Assembly: GCF_001983955.1 (NCBI RefSeq)
Contig: NZ_CP019562.1
Span: 372,001-436,000, forward strand
Length of the DNA: 64,000 nt
Direction: 5' to 3'
DNA from: Streptococcus oralis
Lineage (GTDB): Bacteria > Bacillota > Bacilli > Lactobacillales > Streptococcaceae
Of this stretch, positions 28,150 through 36,317 are shown piece after piece (the first letter of the stretch is position 1; every line of letters begins with the position of its first letter). The notes under the pieces are model-generated. The model did no database searches and was not told where the DNA came from. It saw only the letters and a program-made list of their open reading frames with translations. The position numbers and the translations under genes were made by a program.

Positions 28150-29694
28150 ATGACTATTCAAGAAGAAATTAAGAAACGCCGTACTTTTGCCATTATTTCT
28201 CACCCGGACGCGGGGAAAACAACCATCACTGAGCAGTTGCTCTACTTTGGGGGCGAGATTCGTGAGGCTGGTACTGTAAAAGGGAAGAAAACAGGGACTT
28301 TTGCCAAGTCTGACTGGATGGATATTGAGAAACAACGTGGGATTTCGGTCACTTCATCTGTTATGCAGTTTGACTACGATGGCAAGCGCGTCAATATCCT
28401 AGACACACCAGGGCACGAGGACTTCTCAGAAGATACCTATCGTACTTTGATGGCGGTGGATGCTGCGGTCATGGTCGTGGACTCTGCCAAGGGTATCGAG
28501 GCCCAAACCAAGAAATTGTTTGAGGTTGTGAAGCACCGTGGCATTCCAGTCTTTACCTTTATGAACAAGCTGGACCGTGATGGTCGTGAGCCACTGGACC
28601 TCTTGCAAGAATTGGAAGAAGTCCTAGGTATTGCGAGCTATCCTATGAACTGGCCAATCGGGATGGGGAAAGCCTTCGAAGGCTTGTATGACCTCTATAA
28701 CCAACGCTTGGAACTCTATAAAGGAGATGAGCGTTTTGCCAGTCTGGAAGAAGGGGACAAGCTCTTTGGAAGTAATCCTTTCTACGCTCAGGTTAAGGAC
28801 GATATCGAACTCCTTCAAGAAGCAGGAAATGAATTTTCAGAAGAAGCTATTCTTGCAGGAGAACTGACGCCAGTCTTCTTTGGTTCAGCCCTGACTAACT
28901 TTGGAGTGCAGACCTTCCTTGAGACCTTCCTTAAGTTTGCTCCAGAACCACATGGACACAAGAAAACAGATGGCGAAATTGTGGATCCTTATGACAAGGA
29001 TTTCTCAGGATTTGTCTTTAAAATTCAAGCCAACATGGATCCTCGTCACCGTGACCGTATCGCCTTTGTCCGTATCGTATCGGGTGAATTTGAGCGAGGT
29101 ATGAGTGTCAATCTGCCTCGTACTGGTAAAGGGGCTAAACTGTCTAATGTCACCCAGTTTATGGCGGAAAGTCGTGAGAATGTGACTAATGCCGTGGCTG
29201 GAGATATCATCGGAGTTTACGATACGGGTACCTATCAGGTTGGAGACACCTTGACGGTTGGAAAAAACAAGTTTGAGTTTGAACCACTGCCAACCTTTAC
29301 ACCTGAGATTTTTATGAAAGTTTCTGCTAAGAACGTCATGAAGCAAAAATCCTTCCATAAGGGGATTGAGCAACTGGTGCAAGAAGGAGCCATTCAGCTT
29401 TACAAGAATTACCAAACTGGTGAGTACATGCTAGGAGCTGTCGGACAACTCCAGTTTGAAGTCTTTAAGCACCGCATGGAAGGCGAATACAATGCGGAAG
29501 TAGTCATGAGCCCAATGGGTAAAAAGACCGTTCGTTGGATCAAGCCTGAGGACTTGGATGAACGGATGTCGTCAAGCCGCAATATCTTGGCCAAGGACCG
29601 CTTCGACCAGCCAGTCTTCCTCTTTGAAAATGACTTTGCCCTCCGCTGGTTTGCAGACAAGTATCCAGACGTAGAGTTGGAGGAAAAGATGTAA
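28150..29694 (+). CDS. prfC: Peptide chain release factor 3
   Basis: Translational GTPase of 514 residues that recycles RF1/RF2 after termination. G1 is SHPDAGKTT (residues 18-26), G3 DTPGHEDF (near residue 87), G4 NKLDRD (near residue 141). The C-terminal half has the EF-G-like domains with [17 protein letters not shown] before the ATG. It is followed by an unusually hairpin-rich spacer rather than a simple terminator. Confidence 0.96.
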   Translation: MTIQEEIKKRRTFAIISHPDAGKTTITEQLLYFGGEIREAGTVKGKKTGTFAKSDWMDIEKQRGISVTSSVMQFDYDGKRVNILDTPGHEDFSEDTYRTLMAVDAAVMVVDSAKGIEAQTKKLFEVVKHRGIPVFTFMNKLDRDGREPLDLLQELEEVLGIASYPMNWPIGMGKAFEGLYDLYNQRLELYKGDERFASLEEGDKLFGSNPFYAQVKDDIELLQEAGNEFSEEAILAGELTPVFFGSALTNFGVQTFLETFLKFAPEPHGHKKTDGEIVDPYDKDFSGFVFKIQANMDPRHRDRIAFVRIVSGEFERGMSVNLPRTGKGAKLSNVTQFMAESRENVTNAVAGDIIGVYDTGTYQVGDTLTVGKNKFEFEPLPTFTPEIFMKVSAKNVMKQKSFHKGIEQLVQEGAIQLYKNYQTGEYMLGAVGQLQFEVFKHRMEGEYNAEVVMSPMGKKTVRWIKPEDLDERMSSSRNILAKDRFDQPVFLFENDFALRWFADKYPDVELEEKM

Positions 29695-29701
29695 CTCAGC
29701 A

Positions 29702-29822
29702 CCAACAATTGGAACTAAAGTTCCTAATTGTTGGACGCTAGTCGCTATTTGGCGAACTAGCTAACTGCCTTACTAACTACGTTTGGCAAATAGAATCGAT
29801 TTGCCAAACTCCGTGTCGTAGT
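29702..29822 (+). repeat. Array of hairpins downstream of prfC
   Basis: Three stems follow one another: 29702-29715 with 29720-29734 (14 pairs, one bulge, loop TAAA); 29737-29745 with 29752-29761 (one bulge); 29781-29791 with 29799-29809 (11 perfect pairs, GTTTGGCAAAT / ATTTGCCAAAC), the last enclosed by ACTACG/CGTAGT (29776-29781, 29817-29822). None has a T tract. They do not code for protein. They may be a palindromic repeat element or a structured RNA. Confidence 0.6.
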
Positions 29823-29861
29823 GTAAAATCGGCTTACCTAAACGCTTCACTAGGAAAAATC

Positions 29862-29890
29862 CACGAATATTATCGATTCGTGTTTTTTTT
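29862..29890 (+). terminator. Terminator at the end of the prfC region
   Basis: CACGAAT (29862-29868), seven-base loop, ATTCGTG (29876-29882), then eight T. It lies 168 bases after the prfC stop, so the hairpin array is probably transcribed as a long 3' tail. Confidence 0.85.
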
Positions 29891-30062
29891 GTTGGGAAGG
29901 CTAGAAAGTTGCTATACCTAGCGATATGATTGGTCTATTTTACTGTTTTATTGAGGCAATTTTGCCCTATTTGAGCAAATTTTATAAGAGTAAGTTGGTT
30001 TCTGTTCTTTATTGTATACTAGAGATACAGATAAAATTTGTAAACACCAACCGGAGGAAAAT

Positions 30063-30548
30063 ATGGAACAACAGATTAATGAAAAAATTATCGAAATCGT
30101 GCATTAAGCCAACGATATGATTCCAGTTGAGTGGGATGATTTGTATATTGTAATCGAGATGGATAAGACCTATAGCGGAGAAGTTTATTTTTATTTCAAA
30201 TATAAGAATGCGTATCACTACTATTTATATATTCCTCGAGATTTTTGTGTAGATAAATTCGAACTTTATAGTCAAACAGATCGATTATTTGAGAAGTCAC
30301 AAGAATTGAAAAAAGTCTTTGTTGAGAATGACTTGGCAGATTGGTACATTTGTATCATCCATTTAGATGATAACAACAAGTTTTCGGTCGACTATGACTA
30401 TGCTCCATGGTTGGAAAGTGGCTATGGTCCAAGTGCTCGAATGGACTTATTTGAATACAAATACCTCGGCAAGCAACCAGCTAATGAAAAAGAACTAGAA
30501 CAGTTCAAGGCTATGGAAGCCTTCCAGAAGGAACATAATCAAAAGTAG
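30063..30548 (+). pseudogene. YezG/DUF600-type immunity protein, nonsense mutation at codon 15
   Basis: An ATG at 30063, eight bases after a strong CGGAGG, opens a frame reading MEQQINEKIIEIVH, then TAA (30105-30107), then ANDMIPVEWDDLYI and on to the stop at 30546-30548. Without the TAA it would be one 161-residue protein. The N-terminal pattern, the IPVEWDDLY block and the acidic C-terminal half resemble the YezG (DUF600) family, antidotes to YeeF/LXG-type toxins. A 143-residue remainder could start at the ATG at 30117, but there is no ribosome site before it; coupling to the 14-codon leader peptide is possible. No toxin gene is adjacent. Broken by one base change, by inference. Confidence 0.78.
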
Positions 30549-30617
30549 TATAAGCTTGATTACATTTTGAAGAATGCGATTTTTGAGTATTGCTGTTAAT
30601 GCGAATTGGAGGATAAA

Positions 30618-30713
30618 ATGTTAGAAAACTTTGTCAAAGTGGCAGATAAGCCACAAGAAGTGATTGAAAATATAAGGAAATTGCTAAAGAATACGGAGTT
30701 GAACTAAGATTTA
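30618..30713 (+). pseudogene. Remnants of a GAD-like immunity gene joined to another coding fragment
   Basis: A start with RBS GGAGGATAAA encodes 29 residues (30618-30707) beginning MLENFVKVADKPQEVIE, which closely matches the first 17 residues of the intact gene at 31235 (MLKDFVKVADMLKEVIE). The match ends there. In another frame, codons from about 30660 to 30713 read YKEIAKEYGVELRFTKE and stop, looking like the natural C-terminus of a different protein. I read this as a deletion scar joining the N-terminus of one immunity gene to the tail of another gene. Confidence 0.55.
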
Positions 30714-30728
30714 CAAAGGAGTAGACAG

Positions 30729-31231
30729 ATGAAATTAGACTGCAGAGTTGAACAGGCTTTGCAAGCTATAAATTTTGTGGAGCGCTATAAGGAGCTTTCA
30801 GATAAATTTAGCTTAGATAGAACGCCTAAAGAAAAACACTTAAATATTATTACAGGCGAGTTGATATTTGATGTTTTCGAAGATTTAGGATATAGAGCTA
30901 AATTTGATGGGCGTGAAAAATTCTTTTATATTGAACCTATTAAAGAAAATGGTTATACTTTTGGATTCCATATTAGTATCTTTAAAGGATTAGTTGAATT
31001 GATATGGAGTGTTAGGGACTCTCAAAACAAAGTTATACTAGGGACTCTCAAAACAAAGTTATACTAGGGACTCCACTGATGGAGTTTTCTAGGAGACTCA
31101 TCTCTCCGGACTATAGAATCATGGATCCAGTGATTGCTAATTATGATGACTTTGAAAATGTCATGAAAATTGCTTTTGAGATGTACGAAGACTTTAAACA
31201 GGCTTTTATGAAGATTGCGACAGAGGATTAA
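30729..31231 (+). pseudogene. Small immunity-type protein gene, frameshifted by a 26-bp tandem duplication
   Basis: The frame opens at the ATG 30729 after AAAGGAG and encodes 112 residues to a premature TAG at 31065-31067. Bases 31013-31038 are repeated exactly at 31039-31064. As 26 is not a multiple of three, the second copy shifts the frame. With one copy removed, the frame continues through TPLMEFSRRLIS and IANYDDFENVMKIAFEMYED to a TAA at 31229-31231, giving 158 residues. I do not recognise the family by name. Size, acidity and company suggest an immunity protein of a polymorphic toxin. Such a duplication can be lost again by slippage, so the gene may be reversibly off. Confidence 0.8.
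31013..31064 (+). repeat. Perfect 26-bp tandem duplication
   Basis: Two identical units beginning TAGGGACTCTCAAAACAAAG lie head to tail, followed by a further partial TAGGGACTC. Inside the coding region described above. Confidence 0.95.
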
Positions 31232-31234
31232 TAG

Positions 31235-31777
31235 ATGTTAAAAGATTTTGTTAAAGTGGCAGATATGCTCAAAGAAGTGATTGAAAAGTATCAGGATCAA
31301 GTTCCAGCTGACTTGGTTCAAATTTGGCAGGAAGATGGTCTAGGAACTTTTCTTGATGGTTATCTGAAGGTAATTAATCCGGATGATTATCTAGAGCTTC
31401 TCCAAGATAGCTATTTTAGAGGAGATGTCGCTTTTCCTATGTTCGTAACAGCATTTGGAGATATTATTACTTGGGAAGAGAGTGCCTATGTGGGAATTGT
31501 CCAATATAATATTCAGGATTTAGATATTATGATTAAGCGTATGGATCGTTTCATAGAGTATGTTGATGATGAAGATTTCAAAGATGATTATTTTGATATC
31601 CCACTCTATAAAAAAGCTGTTGCCAAACGTGGTCAATTAGCCTACGATGAGTGTTTCGGTTTCGTTCCACTTTTGGCATTAGGAGGCTTTAAAGATGTAG
31701 ACCACATGGATAAGGTAAAAGTCTTGGAGCACATCTACCTCATGTACCAGCTGACAGGCGGTGTGATGGACGACTAG
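31235..31777 (+). CDS. GAD-like / Tdi1-type immunity protein
   Basis: An intact 180-residue acidic cytoplasmic protein. It carries a GAD-like N-terminal region (DFVKVADMLKEVIEKYQD then LVQIWQEDGLGTFLDGYLKVINP) and a C-terminal half ending LEHIYLMYQLTGG, as in the DUF1851/Tdi1 proteins that protect against secreted toxins. It begins three bases after the end of the frameshifted gene, so the two were one transcript. This is the only undamaged member of the pocket 30.0-31.8 kb. No toxin with a matching C-terminal domain is in the window, so it is best called an orphan immunity gene. Confidence 0.72.
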   Translation: MLKDFVKVADMLKEVIEKYQDQVPADLVQIWQEDGLGTFLDGYLKVINPDDYLELLQDSYFRGDVAFPMFVTAFGDIITWEESAYVGIVQYNIQDLDIMIKRMDRFIEYVDDEDFKDDYFDIPLYKKAVAKRGQLAYDECFGFVPLLALGGFKDVDHMDKVKVLEHIYLMYQLTGGVMDD

Positions 31778-31841
31778 GAGTTGCTATTTCTTTTTTGAGA
31801 ACAGTACGAGAGGATGAACTTTCCTTCCAAATGCAAAACAC

Positions 31842-31873
31842 AAGAACCTCAGAGGAAGTCCTCTGAGGTTCTT
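31842..31873. terminator. Hairpin between converging genes at 31.85 kb
   Basis: A perfect 14-pair stem AAGAACCTCAGAGG / CCTCTGAGGTTCTT with loop AAGT. T tracts are short on both sides, but position between converging genes supports a bidirectional terminator. Confidence 0.75.
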
Positions 31874-31879
31874 TGCGTT

Positions 31880-32833
31880 CTAGTTTCCATATTTCTGGTA
31901 AAAATCGACCTTAACCTGGATAAAGGTTTCGGCTTCGCGTAGTAGCTGCAGGAGGGTAGCACGGGTTTCAAACTCCTCACGTGTTTTCGGGAGACTCCGA
32001 TTGCGGAAGACTTGCAGATAGCGTTCGATGTCATCAAGTAAGTCATGAGCAGGATTGGTCTGACTTAGCTGGGCAGCAATCTTAGAAAAGAGCTGGGCCA
32101 AGATCAAACTCTCACTTGCGGCCAGATGACAGGTATTGATCTGCTGGGCCATATTTCGCAGGATGCGACTTTGTCGCTGTCTCATCTCAAAGTAATGGAT
32201 GTGGTAGTCCGTCTGGTGAAAGAGATGGTCCGAGTGATCCAAATAAACCAGTTTGAGAGCTTCATCGAGGAGCTTATCTAATTGGTCAACGAGTTGGGCT
32301 TGATTGCGTCCGTCTCCTCTTGACAGATAGTATTTAAAGCGAAGCAGGATGTTTTTTAACTTTTCCTCGACCTGAAGGTGGTAGCTTTGGATGGCTTTCT
32401 CACGAGAGGGCATATAAAGGTTGACCAATAGAGCAAAGCTTGTCCCGATGAGAAAGAGGAGTACTTCATTAAGCAAGAGCTCTGGGGAAGTAGACTCCTG
32501 TACCAAGAGATGACCGACCAAGACACTGCTAGGGGTGATGCCGATTTCCCAGCCCATTTTGTAAGCAAGAGGCACATAGAGAGCCAGATAGAGGCCCAGG
32601 CTCCAGATGTGAAAGCCTGTCAGCTGAAAGGCTAGAACACCGATAGCGAGCGCTAGGAGCATGGAAAAGAGGCGGTTGCGTGCTAATTTCAGCGTGCTTC
32701 TGCGCGTGTCGGAGAGGCTTAAGAGGGCGATAATTCCAGCTGAAACTGCTGATGATAAATCTAAAAAATAAGCGAGAAAACAAGCGAGACAGGTCGCTAA
32801 GACCAGTTTGGTCGTACGTTGAGTGAGGGACAT
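31880..32833 (-). CDS. Aromatic acid exporter family (DUF939/ArAE-like) membrane protein
   Basis: 317 residues: four to six hydrophobic helices in the first 140, including the ArAE pattern LSLSDTRRSTLKLARNR near residue 37, then a long helical cytoplasmic domain (about 150-317). Relatives of FUSC/AaeB type are presumed efflux proteins for aromatic acids or similar compounds; no substrate is known for the Gram-positive form. It lies 49 bases downstream of sstT on the same strand and may be co-transcribed with it. Confidence 0.75.
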   Translation of the reverse strand: MSLTQRTTKLVLATCLACFLAYFLDLSSAVSAGIIALLSLSDTRRSTLKLARNRLFSMLLALAIGVLAFQLTGFHIWSLGLYLALYVPLAYKMGWEIGITPSSVLVGHLLVQESTSPELLLNEVLLFLIGTSFALLVNLYMPSREKAIQSYHLQVEEKLKNILLRFKYYLSRGDGRNQAQLVDQLDKLLDEALKLVYLDHSDHLFHQTDYHIHYFEMRQRQSRILRNMAQQINTCHLAASESLILAQLFSKIAAQLSQTNPAHDLLDDIERYLQVFRNRSLPKTREEFETRATLLQLLREAETFIQVKVDFYQKYGN

Positions 32834-32882
32834 GAGAATTTCCTAAACTAATAGAATCAAGTGTTTAACGAGGAGTTAGAGA

Positions 32883-34094
32883 CTAGGGACGAAGTTTTCG
32901 GTTTGTAGCATACTCGGCAACCGCTGTAAAGAGGACGTCTGTTGAAGAGTTCAGGGCTGTTTCGCAGGAGTCTTGCACGACTCCGATCACAAAACCGACT
33001 CCGACAACCTGCATAGCCAAGTCGTTGGAAATCCCAAAGAGGCTACAAGCTACAGGAATGAGGAGAAGGGATCCCCCAGCGATTCCAGAGGCCCCGCAGG
33101 CAGAAATGGCAGCCACGACACTGAGCACAAATGCTGTCCCAAAGTCTACCGAGATTCCGAGTGTATTGACGGCAGCTAGAGTCAGGACATTTATGGTAAC
33201 AGCAGCGCCAGCCATATTGATGGTTGAACCAAGCGGGATGGAGACAGAGTAGGTGTCAGGATTCAGTCCCAGGTCTTGACAGAGTTTCATATTGACAGGG
33301 ATATTGGCGGCAGAGCTACGAGTGAAAAAGGCTGTAATACCACTGACACGTAGGCATTTCAAAACAAGGGGATAGGGATTTTTCCTCATAAAGAGAAAAG
33401 CGATGAGTGGGTTGACGATGAGAGCAACAAAGGCCATGGTAGCAATCAAAAGTCCTAGGAGGACACCGTAGTTAGCCAGACTGGCAATGCCCTTGTCAGA
33501 GATGGTCTTAAACACCAAGCCTAAAATCCCAAAGGGAGCTAGGTTGATAATCCATTCCACGATTTTAGAGGTGACATCCGCCATGGTTCTCAGTAATTCT
33601 TTACTGTGTTTACTTGCCTCTCTCATAGCCAAGCCAAAGATGACTGCCCAAGAGAGAATCCCGATATAGTTGGCTTCAACAATGGCATTCAAAGGATTGT
33701 CCACCAGTTTGAGCAAGAGGTTGCTGAGGACTTGACCGATACCGTCAGGAGCAGCAACTTCTGTATTTGCACTGGTCAGGGTGATTTGCACAGGCAGTAA
33801 GAAACTAGCTAGAACGGCTACCAACGCTGCAGCAAAGGTTCCGAGCAAGTATAGGAAAATAATCGTCTTCATATTGGTATTTTGTCCCTTTTGGTGTTGG
33901 GAAAGGGCATTGGCAACAAGGGCAAAAACCAAAATAGGAGCGATGGCTTTCAGTCCGCCTACAAAGAGGTCTCCAAGCAGACCAATTCCTGTCAAACTAG
34001 GAAAGAAGATTCCTAATGAAGCGCCCAAAAGCATACCAATGAGGATTCGTTTGATGAGGCTTGCCTTGATCCAGGCTCTAATGATTCGTTTCAT
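32883..34094 (-). CDS. sstT: Serine/threonine:Na+ symporter
   Basis: A 403-residue member of the dicarboxylate/amino acid:cation symporter family. Characteristic segments: [13 protein letters not shown] (near residue 275, the serine-rich reentrant loop), [13 protein letters not shown] (near 312) and GASGIAGGS (near 355). The SstT subgroup is indicated by length and by the Ser-Ser-Ala-Ala-Asn loop. The ATG at 34094 follows AAGGAG on the minus strand; a start five codons upstream is less well placed. Uses sodium influx to import serine and threonine. Confidence 0.9.
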   Translation of the reverse strand: MKRIIRAWIKASLIKRILIGMLLGASLGIFFPSLTGIGLLGDLFVGGLKAIAPILVFALVANALSQHQKGQNTNMKTIIFLYLLGTFAAALVAVLASFLLPVQITLTSANTEVAAPDGIGQVLSNLLLKLVDNPLNAIVEANYIGILSWAVIFGLAMREASKHSKELLRTMADVTSKIVEWIINLAPFGILGLVFKTISDKGIASLANYGVLLGLLIATMAFVALIVNPLIAFLFMRKNPYPLVLKCLRVSGITAFFTRSSAANIPVNMKLCQDLGLNPDTYSVSIPLGSTINMAGAAVTINVLTLAAVNTLGISVDFGTAFVLSVVAAISACGASGIAGGSLLLIPVACSLFGISNDLAMQVVGVGFVIGVVQDSCETALNSSTDVLFTAVAEYATNRKLRP

Positions 34095-34214
34095 AGCAGT
34101 CTCCTTCAAATGTATTGTTTATAATTATAGTATAAATATGCTATAGAGGCAAGTGATATTTTGAAAATAGGAACAATAATTGAATAATTATGAAAGAAAA
34201 GAGAAGGGAGATTT

Positions 34215-34225
34215 TATGGTATAAT
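34215..34225 (+). promoter_or_regulatory. Extended -10 promoter of the MscS gene
   Basis: TATGG followed by TATAAT (34220-34225), the TRTGn-extended type, 18 bases before the start codon; no convincing -35. Confidence 0.6.
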
Positions 34226-34243
34226 AGGAAAAAGGAGTTTTAT

Positions 34244-34804
34244 ATGCAAGATTTTTTTCAACGCTATTTTGATAAACTTGATTTAACAACCATGTTAGAG
34301 AATCTCTTGACCAAGGTGATTTCTCTTTTGATTTTGTTTTTACTATTTTATATAGCTAAAAAGATGCTTCATGCGACTGTACGAAAGATTGTCAAACCCT
34401 CACTTAAATTTTCAAATCGAGATGCAGGAAGACAAAAAACCATCTCGCGTTTGCTAGAGAATGTCTTTAACTACATTCTTTATTTCTTTTTGCTCTACTG
34501 TATCCTGTCTATTTTAGGTTTGCCAGTTTCGAGCCTCCTTGCCGGTGCGGGGATTGCTGGGGTGGCCATTGGTATGGGGGCGCAAGGCTTTCTATCCGAT
34601 GTCATTAACGGCTTCTTCATCCTTTTTGAACGCCAACTTGATGTGGGTGATGAAGTGGTTCTCACAAATGGACCGATTACCGTTTCTGGAAAGGTCGTTA
34701 GCGTAGGGATCCGTACAACGCAACTGCGAGGTGACGATCAAGCCCTTCACTTTGTTCCCAATCGTAATATCACCGTCGTCAGCAATCTATCTCGTACTGA
34801 ATAG
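34244..34804 (+). CDS. Small MscS-type mechanosensitive channel
   Basis: 186 residues: two hydrophobic helices (about 23-43 and 73-95), then the pore-lining helix with the Gly/Ala pattern LLAGAGIAGVAIGMGAQG (about 100-117), and a beta domain with GDEVVL and PNRNITVVSN. It lacks the large C-terminal cage of E. coli MscS (286 residues) and ends just after the beta domain. Such compact forms occur in streptococci, so I do not call it truncated. Opens under membrane tension to release solutes. The ATG at 34244 follows AAGGAG. Confidence 0.85.
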   Translation: MQDFFQRYFDKLDLTTMLENLLTKVISLLILFLLFYIAKKMLHATVRKIVKPSLKFSNRDAGRQKTISRLLENVFNYILYFFLLYCILSILGLPVSSLLAGAGIAGVAIGMGAQGFLSDVINGFFILFERQLDVGDEVVLTNGPITVSGKVVSVGIRTTQLRGDDQALHFVPNRNITVVSNLSRTE

Positions 34805-34824
34805 GCCGGCTATTTTAGCAGATT

Positions 34825-34835
34825 TGTGGTACAAT
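34825..34835 (+). promoter_or_regulatory. Extended -10 promoter of corA
   Basis: TGTGG followed by TACAAT (34830-34835), 26 bases before the corA start. Confidence 0.6.
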
Positions 34836-34861
34836 AGAAGGAGTTTGGTAAAGGAGAGAGT

Positions 34862-35770
34862 ATGCTATTTGTAGAGAAAAAATTAGGTCACGATTGTACA
34901 TGGATAGATCTTGATGTAGACAAGATTAAAAACATGGAAGACCTTTCGGATGTCTATGGATTGGACAAGGAAACTATCGAGTATGCTCTGGATAGAAATG
35001 AGCGTGCCCACATGGACTATCACCGTGAAACGGGAACGGTCACCTTCATTTATAATGTTCTTGACTTAGAAAAAGACAAAGAATATTATGAAGCGATTCC
35101 GATGACCTTTATTGTTGAAAAACAACGGCTGATCACAATTAGCAATCACAAGAATAGTTATGTGATTAAACGTATGGCAACCTACCTTGAAAGCCATGAA
35201 GTTGTTTCAATCTACAAATTTCTTTTTGCCAGTTTAGAGATTATAAGCAATGCTTACTATCCGGTTATTGAAGAAATGGATAAAAGTAAGGATGAAATCA
35301 GTGCACTTCTTCGTCAAAAAACAACTAAAAAAAATCTTTTTGCCCTCTCTGACTTGGAAACTGGTATGGTTTACCTGACAGCTGCTGCCAAACAAAATCG
35401 TCTCCTCTTGGAACACATCCAAGGGCATGCTCTTTATCGCAATTTTAATGAGGTAGAAAGAGAGCAGTTTGACGATGCCATGATTGAAGCGCACCAGTTG
35501 GTTTCGATGACAGACTTGATTTCTCAAGTTTTGCAACAACTCTCAGCCTCTTACAACAACATCCTAAATAATAATCTAAATGATAATTTGACAACTTTGA
35601 CAATTATCTCAGTCTTGCTAGCTATCCTTGCAGTTATTACAGGATTCTTCGGAATGAATGTTCCTTTACCGCTTGCAGATGAACCAAATGCTTGGATTTA
35701 TATTTTGCTAGCTAGTCTCATTTTATGGGTAGTCTTAGCCCAATGTTTAAAGAATATTGCTAGAAATTAA
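34862..35770 (+). CDS. CorA-family divalent-cation (magnesium) channel
   Basis: 302 residues: cytoplasmic N-terminal domain, a long coiled helix (about 130-240), and two C-terminal membrane helices with the signature GMN in FFGMNVPLP near residue 266. Pentamers conduct Mg2+, and some family members Co2+ or Zn2+. RBS AAAGGAGAG. Has its own promoter and lies 17 bases ahead of yqeG. Confidence 0.92.
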   Translation: MLFVEKKLGHDCTWIDLDVDKIKNMEDLSDVYGLDKETIEYALDRNERAHMDYHRETGTVTFIYNVLDLEKDKEYYEAIPMTFIVEKQRLITISNHKNSYVIKRMATYLESHEVVSIYKFLFASLEIISNAYYPVIEEMDKSKDEISALLRQKTTKKNLFALSDLETGMVYLTAAAKQNRLLLEHIQGHALYRNFNEVEREQFDDAMIEAHQLVSMTDLISQVLQQLSASYNNILNNNLNDNLTTLTIISVLLAILAVITGFFGMNVPLPLADEPNAWIYILLASLILWVVLAQCLKNIARN

Positions 35771-35787
35771 AAAGAAAAGGAGCCAGA

Positions 35788-36315
35788 ATGGCAATTGAAA
35801 ACTATATGCCAGATTTTGCTGTGGAAGCAGTCTATGATCTGACAGTCCCAAGCCTGCAGGCGCAGGGGATCAAGGCTGTTTTGGTCGATTTGGATAATAC
35901 CCTCATTGCTTGGAACAACCCTGATGGGACGCCAGAGATGAAGCAATGGCTACATGATCTCCGTGACGCGGGCATTCGCATCATCGTAGTCTCAAATAAC
36001 ACCAAAAATCGGGTTCAACGAGCAGTTGAGCAATTTGGAATTGATTACGTTTATTGGGCCTTGAAGCCTTTCACATTTGGGATTGACCGTGCCATGAAGG
36101 AATTTCACTATGAGAAAAATGAAGTGGTCATGGTTGGTGACCAGCTCATGACGGATATTCGGGCAGCCCATCGTGCAGGAATTCGATCAATTTTGGTCAA
36201 ACCCTTGGTCCAACATGACTCTATCAAAACGCAGATCAACCGAGCTCGCGAGCGCCGTGTCATGAAGCAAATCACTGAAAAGTACGGACCGATTACATAT
36301 AAAAAAGGAATCTAA
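35788..36315 (+). CDS. yqeG: YqeG family HAD phosphatase
   Basis: A 175-residue haloacid-dehalogenase-fold protein. Motif I is DLDNTLIAW (near residue 32, nucleophile Asp), motif II VSNN, and motif III/IV is VGDQLMTDI near residue 117. The substrate is not established; a role in sugar or nucleotide phosphate metabolism is usually supposed. First gene of the conserved yqeG-yqeH-yhbY-nadD-yqeK-rsfS string, which is linked to ribosome assembly and NAD synthesis. Confidence 0.9.
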   Translation: MAIENYMPDFAVEAVYDLTVPSLQAQGIKAVLVDLDNTLIAWNNPDGTPEMKQWLHDLRDAGIRIIVVSNNTKNRVQRAVEQFGIDYVYWALKPFTFGIDRAMKEFHYEKNEVVMVGDQLMTDIRAAHRAGIRSILVKPLVQHDSIKTQINRARERRVMKQITEKYGPITYKKGI

Positions 36316-36317
36316 CT

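Noticed and set aside
29702-29822. CRISPR-like array after prfC
   Set aside because: The hairpins have different sequences, no direct repeats of 24-40 bases and no regular spacers, and no cas gene is nearby.
29926-30120. 64-codon frame before the YezG-like gene
   Set aside because: It overlaps the leader and ribosome site of the YezG-like gene, has no ribosome site of its own and its composition is not protein-like.
34244-34804. MscS gene as a C-terminally truncated pseudogene
   Set aside because: It is shorter than E. coli MscS, but it ends after a complete beta domain with no coding remnant behind it, and compact forms are usual in streptococci.
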